From: JBBIWA01 sp037439425
GTDB taxonomy: Bacteria > Acidobacteriota > Blastocatellia > RBC074
NCBI GenBank assembly: GCA_037439425.1
Contig: JBBIWA010000095.1
Coordinates: 1 to 19,221, forward strand
Direction: 5' to 3'
DNA length: 19,221 bases
Shown: positions 6,265 through 12,978 of the stretch, piece after piece
Layout: each line of letters opens with the position of its first letter
Numbering within the stretch: the stretch's first letter is position 1
Position numbers and translations under genes: made by a program
Notes under the pieces: generated by a model
What the model was told of the DNA's origin: nothing
Databases searched by the model: none
What the model saw: only the letters and a program-made list of their open reading frames with translations

Positions 6265-7857
6265 TCAACTGTGCAGCCTGGATCTTGCCTTATCATTCAT
6301 TGCCTCATTTCCCTCAGCTATTACCAGCCCAACCAAGAACAGCAACAACATCAGCACTTCGGAATCCCCGAAGTTGTAGTTGACCAGTGAACTAGCCGAA
6401 AACCCGGTAAGCGCTGCGCAAACCCCCAGCCTCAAGCTACCAGCTACGGCGTCCCCTTGCTGCCTTGCCCGTTTGTAGCCGCGCCAAGTCAGCGCAAACA
6501 TCGTGGCCATTAACCAGAGGTAGCAACCCAGCGCGGGCAGCCCTCGGTCCATCGCCAATTGGATCGGGGTTGAATGTGTGTGGGTGACGTAATGGCCAGG
6601 AAATCCCCACTCTGCCCAACGTTTCTTATGGGCGTCCATTCCGACGCCCCAGATCGGATGTTGCGGAATGAGGCGCAAGCCAGCGCGCATATAACCGAGG
6701 CGCCTGGCGCTGCTGTCATCAGTAAAACTCGCCACCTGCCAGGTGCGTGCTGAAACCAGCACGTAGAGCGCTAAGCTGCCAAGCGTGAGAGCGAATAGGA
6801 GAGCTATTAGCGCCGCGCCTCTCCCACCAGATACGGCAGAAATAACCAGGATTGAGACGAGGAAGGCCGCAATCACCGCTCGCGAGGCCGTGAGAATCAG
6901 TGCCAGGGAGAAGAAGGTGAAGATCGCCAGAGAGGCGAGCAACCACCGAAAGCGGCGATCCTGTCGCCACGATCTGAGACTCATAAGCACCGCTCCGTAA
7001 ACCAGCAGGGCGAAGATTTGCATCTGCTCAGCATAAGTCAGAAAGTGGCGCGTAAATCCCGAGACCCGGAATTGGCGACTACGACCGCCCACTTCAAGAC
7101 CTAAGGGATTGGACTGCGCTTTCATCTGCTGTGTCACCACCAGGTAGAGAGGCAAAGGGTCTCCAGCATGCAGAGCCTCGATCTCGATCCTCTGACCGAC
7201 AGGATAACTGTGAATGATGCGGGTGGCCTCCTGGAGCGAGCTGACCCGGCGGCGCATAACCAGCCAAATCACATCTCCTCTCTGCAACTGGCTTGCGGCC
7301 AGCGGACTATCAGCCTTGATCCCGGTCACGATCATGCCACGCCCTCGCAGCTTTTCGCTCAAGCTATAACCTACCCCTACCAGCCCTGAAGTGAGCAAGA
7401 GGGCAATGAAGAAGCGCACCGCACGTGGATGAATATTGGTCGCAATCAGGTAGAGCACGCCAAAGAGGAGAAGACTGCCTAGTTTGGGCAGGCTGAGACT
7501 GGGCTCAACAGAGAGCAAGGATGAGACTATCGTCAGAGCGATGAAGCAAACCAGCGGCCGGTCTATCGGGGTGGAGGCAAAATGGAAGCGGCGCGCCACT
7601 ACATCGCGGACCACCCAGGCGGCGACGCTCAGGCCGAGACTGATCTGCGCCGCAGCAATTGAATGTGGCAGTGTCAGCGCAAAGAGGATCAGCCCCAGGC
7701 TCAATACGCGCCTGGCCCAGCGGACAATCAACTTCCCACCGTCAGACACCGTCAGGCCGTCGTAATGCTCCCACCAGAGGTGCAACCTGAGGCCACCATC
7801 GCCTCTTGCTTCACTTTGACTGCTCGCTGGTTGTGGCATTTTGCTTCGGCTAGTCAA
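6265..7857 (-). CDS. O-antigen ligase-like (Wzy_C) membrane protein with internal PDZ-like domain
   Basis: A 530-residue polytopic inner-membrane protein. Hydrophobic helices occupy ~50-160 and ~275-510. The Wzy_C/O-antigen ligase region (~305-460) contains LTASRAVIAAF, HPIWGVGMDAH (400-410) and THTHSTPIQLAMDRGLPALG (425-444), matching the conserved Arg, 'HPxxGVG' and His/'ExG' features of WaaL and Wzy proteins. Members transfer or polymerise undecaprenyl-linked glycans at the periplasmic face. Unusually, residues ~173-242 (MIVTGIKADSPLAASQL, QRGDVIW, PVGQRIEIEAL) read as a PDZ domain between membrane blocks. The start is uncertain: a TTG at 7857 opens the frame, and the first ATG is at 7839 (residue 7). 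Neither has a clear ribosome binding site. The gene diverges from the TPR gene at 7980. Whether it acts as ligase, polymerase or exopolysaccharide enzyme is undetermined. Confidence 0.82.
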   Translation of the reverse strand: MTSRSKMPQPASSQSEARGDGGLRLHLWWEHYDGLTVSDGGKLIVRWARRVLSLGLILFALTLPHSIAAAQISLGLSVAAWVVRDVVARRFHFASTPIDRPLVCFIALTIVSSLLSVEPSLSLPKLGSLLLFGVLYLIATNIHPRAVRFFIALLLTSGLVGVGYSLSEKLRGRGMIVTGIKADSPLAASQLQRGDVIWLVMRRRVSSLQEATRIIHSYPVGQRIEIEALHAGDPLPLYLVVTQQMKAQSNPLGLEVGGRSRQFRVSGFTRHFLTYAEQMQIFALLVYGAVLMSLRSWRQDRRFRWLLASLAIFTFFSLALILTASRAVIAAFLVSILVISAVSGGRGAALIALLFALTLGSLALYVLVSARTWQVASFTDDSSARRLGYMRAGLRLIPQHPIWGVGMDAHKKRWAEWGFPGHYVTHTHSTPIQLAMDRGLPALGCYLWLMATMFALTWRGYKRARQQGDAVAGSLRLGVCAALTGFSASSLVNYNFGDSEVLMLLLFLVGLVIAEGNEAMNDKARSRLHS

Positions 7858-7883
7858 ACTGAGAAGTCAGGAAAACATTCAGA

Positions 7884-7913
7884 TTGACAATGCGCAAAAA
7901 CTCGTGCTACGTT
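7884..7913 (+). promoter_or_regulatory. Possible promoter of the TPR gene
   Basis: A perfect TTGACA (7884-7889) is followed after 18 nt by a weak -10 TACGTT (7908-7913), about 65 nt before the TPR start. It lies in the 122-nt divergent space between the ligase-like gene and the TPR gene. Confidence 0.4.
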
Positions 7914-7979
7914 TGGCGTGGCCCTCTCTAAAGAACCTATCCGTCCTCCTGCAGAGCCCCGTGAGAACAGATAAAGGCG

Positions 7980-10520
7980 ATGTCATTCAATAAGGCCAAA
8001 GCACTCAAAACCGCGTCGAAGTACGTTCAGCAAGGGAAATTCCAAGCTGCGATCGAGGAGTACCGCAAAATAGTTCAGGCCGAACCAAACGACATCACCA
8101 CTCTGAATACACTTGGCGATCTCTATGTCAAGGCCGGCTACACCGACGAGGCCATCCAAACCTTCTTGCGCATCGCTGAACATTATCGAACGGCTGGCTT
8201 CAATTTGAAAGCCATCGCCATGTTCAAGAAGATCAACAAACTCGACCCGGCCAATGTCGAGATCGGGCTGAAGCTGGCCGCGCTTTATGCGCAGCAGAAA
8301 TTGATGGCTGATGCGCGGTGCCAGTATCTGATGGTCGCAGAGCACTATCTGCGCGCAGGCCAAAACAAGCAAGCGCTCGAAGTCTATCAGAAGATTGCCG
8401 ACCTGGACCCAGAGAACACGACTATTCAGCTCAAACTCGCGGAAGCCTATCTCCGCGAGCAGCAGCTGGAGAAGGCCTACGAAGCCTTCGTCACTGCGGC
8501 GACAGAACTGCAGCGTCAGGGGAAACTAGAAGAAGCGTTGCAAATCTACCTCAAAGCTGTCAAGACCAATCCGGAGGATCGAGTTGCACTCTCTCAAGCT
8601 GTCAATCTTTATATCCAGCGTGGTGAAGCCCAACGCGCGGTGCCTTTGATTGAGCACTTGCTTGAATTGCGCCACAATGACCCCGAGTTGCTGGTGCTGC
8701 TTGGCCGAGTTCATCAGGCAGCCAATGAGCTGGACCAAGCCGAAGCAGCCATTGCACGCGCGGTCGAGATCGATCCAGCGCGATTCCAGTATGCGCTCGA
8801 TCTGGCCTCTTTCTTTGCTCGCCATGGCTATCTGGACCGGGCGCTTCATCAGCTCGATCGGATCATTGAGGTCGTGCACAGACAGCGTGAAGAGGAGAAA
8901 GCCATTGCTCTGCTTCACGAAGTGATTGCACGGGATGCTAACCACTTTGGCGCGCTTGAGCGCCTGGCAGACATTTACAGCCGGTTGCGCGAAGATCATA
9001 ATCTGAGCGAGACTCTCAACACGCTAGCTGATGCCGCCATTCGCAAAGGGGCGGACGAGGTAGCGATCAAGGCGCTGTGCCAGCTGGTACAACTGGAACC
9101 GGATGAGATTGCTCATCGGCGCCGCCTGCGGAGCCTTGGCTTAAGTGATGAGGAGATCCAGCGCATAAATGCCCCTTCTTTTGCGTCCGCCGAACCACCC
9201 CGGCACGTGCCGCCAGCTTCCAGTCAACCGATCTACGGGTTTGAATTCAATCAGGCTCAATCGGCGGTTGTTGGCGCCCACTCACCCACCCAAGTGGCGG
9301 GGCCGCACCCAGAGACGGCCGAGCAAGTCGCTTTGAGCGCGCCTGAGCTAGAGGGAGAGGCGGAATTTGAAGTTTCCATCGCCTGCCCTGACTCAGGCTA
9401 CAGTTTCTCCTTTAGCGAGGGAGAGATGGTGGATGACACAGAAGGCAAAGCCCTGAGCTCGGGGCCAGCGGTTGAATCGGCCGAACTGGGTTTTGAAGCT
9501 TTCAGTCCGGAAATAGACCTCAGCGATGAACTGATCGCCAGTAGCAGTCAGAGCTTCCTTGAAAGTTATCTGAAAGGGGCAGAACAGACTGCTGGTCAGC
9601 TGCCCTCTGACGAAACCAGGCTGGAAGAGGAACTGAGCAGCTTCGATTTCTACCTCTCACAGGGCATTCTAGATCTGGCGCGCTACACCCTGGAAACGCT
9701 CATGGCGCAGTTTCCGGATCACCCCAGGGTCAAAGCTGCCAGCGAAAGGCTTGCTGCTGCTGCCACTGCCGTTCCCGGTCAGAGAGCTGAAAGCTCATCT
9801 CCGACAAACGAACTTGATTTTTCGGCCAGTGAACAAGAACAGGAAGCGATCTTCGTCATCCCCGAAACCGCTTCTGCATTTGTTGAAGAGCCGCCGCGGC
9901 CAGCCGAACAAGCAACCCTCTCCTCTCCTCGGATCGCAACCGCTTCCCCCCTGAATGATCTGCTCGAAGAGTTCAAGGGCGCCTTATCTGGGATCGAGAA
10001 TGAGACTCCAGCGACAGCTCTTCCGCCTGAGGTTAGTTCGTCTTCTCCTCAGCAGGGCCCTGGCGAGCTGTTAGAGATCTTCGACGAGTTAAAGTTCGGC
10101 ACCGAGCAACTAGCCAGCCCCGGGGATTTCGAGACCTACTACAATCTTGGCTTGGCTTATAAAGAGATGGAGATGTTCGACGAAGCCATAGAGCAGTTCC
10201 AGCAAGCCTTCAAGCTAGCCTCTTTGCAGCCGCCCGGTCAGGATTATCTGCTCTGCTGCAGCATGCTCGGCTTCTGTTTTATGCAAAAGGATCTGCCGCG
10301 CCTGGCAGCAATGTGGTTCAAAAAAGGGCTTGACGTACCAGCACGAACCGAGGATGAGTATCAGGCGCTGCGCTACGACCTGGGGCTGGCTTATGAACGC
10401 CTAGGTGATCTTGAGCGCGCTTACGATACCTTTTCTGAAGTGTATGCGATTGACGTGAATTATCGCGGGGTGACAGCCAAGCTGCGCGAACTGGAGGCTC
10501 AGATCAATCAAGCGCAGTGA
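7980..10520 (+). CDS. Large tetratricopeptide-repeat (TPR) protein
   Basis: An 846-residue protein with no signal peptide and no membrane helix, so probably a cytoplasmic scaffold. Residues ~1-390 are tandem TPR units; typical stretches are AAIEEYRKIVQAEPND, TLGDLYVKAGYTDEAIQTF, ALEVYQKIADLDPEN and LEEALQIYLKAVKTNPED. A long acidic, Ser/Pro/Glu-rich and probably disordered linker (~390-705) is interrupted at ~550-590 by a helical segment (FDFYLSQGILDLARYTLETL). A second TPR block (~712-846) ends the protein, starting YYNLGLAYKEMEMFDEAIEQF. Similar TPR-linker-TPR proteins occur in Acidobacteriota and Myxococcota, sometimes near motility or pilus genes, but no such neighbours are here. The start is ATG 7980; AAAGG at 7973-7977 is only 2 nt away, so the initiation site is weakly supported. 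It converges on the DUF4097 gene with a 17-nt gap. Confidence 0.85.
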   Translation: MSFNKAKALKTASKYVQQGKFQAAIEEYRKIVQAEPNDITTLNTLGDLYVKAGYTDEAIQTFLRIAEHYRTAGFNLKAIAMFKKINKLDPANVEIGLKLAALYAQQKLMADARCQYLMVAEHYLRAGQNKQALEVYQKIADLDPENTTIQLKLAEAYLREQQLEKAYEAFVTAATELQRQGKLEEALQIYLKAVKTNPEDRVALSQAVNLYIQRGEAQRAVPLIEHLLELRHNDPELLVLLGRVHQAANELDQAEAAIARAVEIDPARFQYALDLASFFARHGYLDRALHQLDRIIEVVHRQREEEKAIALLHEVIARDANHFGALERLADIYSRLREDHNLSETLNTLADAAIRKGADEVAIKALCQLVQLEPDEIAHRRRLRSLGLSDEEIQRINAPSFASAEPPRHVPPASSQPIYGFEFNQAQSAVVGAHSPTQVAGPHPETAEQVALSAPELEGEAEFEVSIACPDSGYSFSFSEGEMVDDTEGKALSSGPAVESAELGFEAFSPEIDLSDELIASSSQSFLESYLKGAEQTAGQLPSDETRLEEELSSFDFYLSQGILDLARYTLETLMAQFPDHPRVKAASERLAAAATAVPGQRAESSSPTNELDFSASEQEQEAIFVIPETASAFVEEPPRPAEQATLSSPRIATASPLNDLLEEFKGALSGIENETPATALPPEVSSSSPQQGPGELLEIFDELKFGTEQLASPGDFETYYNLGLAYKEMEMFDEAIEQFQQAFKLASLQPPGQDYLLCCSMLGFCFMQKDLPRLAAMWFKKGLDVPARTEDEYQALRYDLGLAYERLGDLERAYDTFSEVYAIDVNYRGVTAKLRELEAQINQAQ

Positions 10521-10537
10521 AGTCTGCGCTCCCCTAC

Positions 10538-11266
10538 TTATGGTTTACGGCGGAGATTGATGCTTCCCTCCTGAGTCCAGAGATAGATTGAGGCCCGGCC
10601 ATTGCCCAGGACCCCCTCGACCAGTTTGTCGGTCTGCTTGAGAAAATTCATCTGAAATCCACCCAGATCCATCCCGCCGCGGAAGGAGGAAGCATAGAGT
10701 TTGAAGTCGGCTGAGGCCGGTAGTGTCGCTTCCACACGTCCTGAAAAAGATTTGAGAGTGTAGCTGCCACTTGGCAGGATCTCCCCACTGAAGCTCACGT
10801 TTCCACTGGTGCTGTGAGCCTCGACTCTGGGGCTGCGCACCTGGTGGATCTGAATGTCGCCCTCGGTCGTGCGAGCCTGGATCTGGCCGCTTATGTTTTT
10901 GACCTTGATGGGCCCTTTGTAACAGAGCAAATTGAGCGTGCTGCGTGGCGGGACATGAATAACCAGGTCTATCGCCTGGTTGCCGGTCACCTCGACTTTA
11001 ACTCGATCCTGAGATGGTTGAGCGAAGTTGAGATCGCTGCTGGCAGCCTGACGCGCGATAACAGTAATCACCGCTCCTTCTGCGACACCTACCGTGATTG
11101 ACCCCACCTTGTTGATGACCTCTAACTGGCTCGATTCAGCAGAGACGCGAAAAGAGCGGCTTACCCCTTGCGCCTTTACAGGCAAGGCCAGGATAAGCAT
11201 AGCTAGCAGGCTCGGCAGCAGCCTTCCTATCGCCCGGCAGGCGATCAGATTAAGTTGCTCTACCAT
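10538..11266 (-). CDS. Exported DUF4097-type beta-helix protein
   Basis: A 242-residue protein with a probable signal peptide: a hydrophobic core at ~15-30 followed by PVKA-Q, with cleavage expected after A32. The mature part is a run of short beta-strands with the repeating pattern of DUF4097 proteins: GPIKVKNISGQIQARTTEGD, then IQIHQVRSPRVEAHSTSGNV, then SFSGRVEATLP. It ends SIYLWTQEGSINLRRKP. Such proteins are predicted to form right-handed beta-helices outside the cytoplasm; their biochemical role is unknown. It is the third gene of a sigma/anti-sigma cassette. Its ATG lies 4 nt after the anti-sigma stop, which suggests translational coupling. It may be an output or accessory sensor of that system (inference). 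Confidence 0.8.
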   Translation of the reverse strand: MVEQLNLIACRAIGRLLPSLLAMLILALPVKAQGVSRSFRVSAESSQLEVINKVGSITVGVAEGAVITVIARQAASSDLNFAQPSQDRVKVEVTGNQAIDLVIHVPPRSTLNLLCYKGPIKVKNISGQIQARTTEGDIQIHQVRSPRVEAHSTSGNVSFSGEILPSGSYTLKSFSGRVEATLPASADFKLYASSFRGGMDLGGFQMNFLKQTDKLVEGVLGNGRASIYLWTQEGSINLRRKP

Positions 11267-11270
11267 ATGA

Positions 11271-11957
11271 CTATTTCAGTTTAGCGAAGTCCTCAAGCAG
11301 TTGAGCCTTCTCCTGGTATAGATCCAGGACCCTCTGTTGCGAGTCCTGGTCAGAGGGGTTGGCCAGGAGATTTTGCCGGCAATGTTCTAGCGATTGGTCA
11401 ATTTTCGCCAGATGAGTTTCAAACATTTCGCGCATTTGCGGATCCCAGCTCGCTTTCCGCAGATTGAGCATTGACATCCGGCGCTCGATCTCCGCTTTCA
11501 GCTTCTCTTCACCTGGCAACACGATGTTGGCGCTGATCTGGTTTACGACCGGAACAGGCGATCTGCCGAGATTCTGGCTTTGATAATAAGCGCCAACCAC
11601 TCCGAAGGTGAAGAAAATTATGGCCACAGCGCTGGCCCCAACCAATTGGGGGAAAGTAAAGGTGAAGCGACGCGCCATCAATTGAGACCACCAACCGGGT
11701 CGCTCGGTAAGCTGGGCCCCTTGTTTTTTCCCTGCGCGCTCCGCTTCGATACTCAACTGAATTCGTGTCCAGAGCGCGCGGGATGGCGTGTGCAGTGGCA
11801 ATTCACGCGCCGCTTGACGAATTTCTGCCAGTTCCAGTTTGACGCTATTGCAGGGTGGACATTGGCTCAAATGACCTTCGATTAGTCTGACTTCGCTTTC
11901 TAAGAGCAATCCATCGAGGTAATTGGATAAGGAGTCTAAGACGATCTGGCAATTCAT
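11271..11957 (-). CDS. Membrane-bound zinc-finger anti-sigma factor
   Basis: A 228-residue protein with the layout of ZAS-type anti-sigma factors. The N-terminal zf-HC2 domain includes C3 and the motif H28-LSQ-C32-PP-C35 that coordinates zinc and holds the ECF sigma factor. One transmembrane helix follows at ~103-126 (QLVGASAVAIIFFTFGVVGAYY). The periplasmic part (~130-228) is largely alpha-helical and charged, a likely coiled coil (LKAEIERRMSML, then LDLYQEKAQLLEDFAKLK). The ATG at 11957 is preceded by an AGAGAGGA-type ribosome binding site. It lies 71 nt after the sigma gene and is probably co-transcribed with it. The expected mechanism is to hold the sigma factor inactive until an envelope signal releases it. 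The periplasmic domain resembles no stress sensor I recognise, so the signal is unknown. Confidence 0.87.
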   Translation of the reverse strand: MNCQIVLDSLSNYLDGLLLESEVRLIEGHLSQCPPCNSVKLELAEIRQAARELPLHTPSRALWTRIQLSIEAERAGKKQGAQLTERPGWWSQLMARRFTFTFPQLVGASAVAIIFFTFGVVGAYYQSQNLGRSPVPVVNQISANIVLPGEEKLKAEIERRMSMLNLRKASWDPQMREMFETHLAKIDQSLEHCRQNLLANPSDQDSQQRVLDLYQEKAQLLEDFAKLK

Positions 11958-12028
11958 ACTGCTTTCCTCTCTCTTGCCTCACTTACCTTAAGCCACTCAC
12001 TTCGATTGGAGCGGGTTCACTAGTGAGC

Positions 12029-12619
12029 TTATACTTTTTTATTGAGCAGCTCACGCAATCGCATACGAGCTTTGTGCAACTGCGATTTTGAGGTGCCAAC
12101 GCTGACACCCAGCAGCTGGCCAATCTCTTCGTGTTCGTACCCCTCGACATCGTGCAGCACGAAGACCGTGCGGTAGCCAGGAGGAAGTTGCGCAATCGCC
12201 CGGTCGAGTGCGATCCGATCCACAACTGGCATGGACTGAGGTCTTTCGCTCCCACGTTGCACCACATCCTTCATCTCGCCCTCTTCGGTTGTTTGCTCCA
12301 GACGCACTCCGCGCTTACGGAAATGCATCAGCACTTGATTGACCGTCAGGCGATGCAGCCAGGTGGTGAAGGCCGATTCACCTCGAAAGCTGCCGATTTT
12401 ACGAAACAACTGTACAAAGACATCTTGTGTCAGATCCTCAGCCTCCGTGGGGTTGGCTACCATCCGCAAACATAGACTGTAGACGCGGCGATGGTGACGC
12501 TGGTAGAGAACCTCAAAGGCCTCCATCTCCCCGCGCGCTGATGCCTGCGCCAGATCGTAGTCCGACGCAGTGAGTTTCGTAGTTTCTACTGTCACGCTAT
12601 TGGCTTGCTCCAGGTGCAA
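12029..12619 (-). CDS. ECF (sigma-E type) RNA polymerase sigma factor
   Basis: A protein of about 196 residues with only regions 2 and 4, as in group 4 sigma factors. Region 2 (~32-100) includes FEVLYQRHHRRVYSLCLRMV, the core-binding EAEDLTQDVFVQLFRKIGSF and the promoter-melting FTTWLHRLTVNQVLMHFRKR. Region 4 (~133-192) includes IAQLPPGYRTVFVLHDVEGY followed by the helix-turn-helix HEEIGQLLGVSVGTSKSQLHKARMRLRELL. The frame opens with TTG 12619; an in-frame GTG at 12598 preceded by CTGGAG is an alternative. It heads the operon sigma, anti-sigma, DUF4097. ECF genes usually drive their own promoter, but I could not recognise a GGAAC-type site upstream with confidence. Confidence 0.92.
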   Translation of the reverse strand: MHLEQANSVTVETTKLTASDYDLAQASARGEMEAFEVLYQRHHRRVYSLCLRMVANPTEAEDLTQDVFVQLFRKIGSFRGESAFTTWLHRLTVNQVLMHFRKRGVRLEQTTEEGEMKDVVQRGSERPQSMPVVDRIALDRAIAQLPPGYRTVFVLHDVEGYEHEEIGQLLGVSVGTSKSQLHKARMRLRELLNKKV

Positions 12620-12898
12620 GCATCACGGACCTCAAGGCGGATTGAGGAATGTCGCTCGTTCTCCTGTAATCTGAAGAACTTATCCGCCTTTTCGCCGTCT
12701 GTGATGCCTTCTTACCTGGAGCGGTTGCTCTAGGAGAAATATTTTCCCGCTATTTTAATTCTTGCACACCCTTTGAGTGGGCCGATCCAAGACCGTCAAG
12801 TCCAGGCAATCATAGCGCATGGACGGAAAAATCCGCAACCTGGGTTCAGATTCGGCTCACAAGCTTCCGCAAGCGGGCTTGAGGAGAGAAAGCTTAAT
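12620..12898. other. Divergent spacer between sigma operon and uvrB
   Basis: Non-coding as far as can be seen. The uvrB promoter lies at its right end (12899-12927). A small hairpin, TTCCGCAAGCGG, lies near 12866-12877. No convincing promoter for the sigma operon or LexA-like box was found by eye. Confidence 0.4.
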
Positions 12899-12927
12899 TT
12901 GCCTGCATTTGTCTGGCCCCATATAAT
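12899..12927 (+). promoter_or_regulatory. Predicted uvrB promoter
   Basis: A -35 box TTGCCT (4 of 6 consensus) at 12899-12904 and a perfect -10 box TATAAT at 12922-12927 are separated by 17 nt. The leader would be about 45 nt long and contains the purine-rich GAGAGGGAAGGGAG that serves as ribosome binding site some 15 nt before the ATG. Confidence 0.65.
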
Positions 12928-12978
12928 GACTCTTCAGGTTTAACTCAGCGAGAGGGAAGGGAGAAGCTTTCATCGGTA

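Noticed and set aside
12780..12898. Search for a LexA box or ECF-type -35 between the sigma gene and uvrB
   Set aside because: No convincing SOS box or GGAAC-type element was visible by eye. The small hairpin near 12866-12877 was too short to call.
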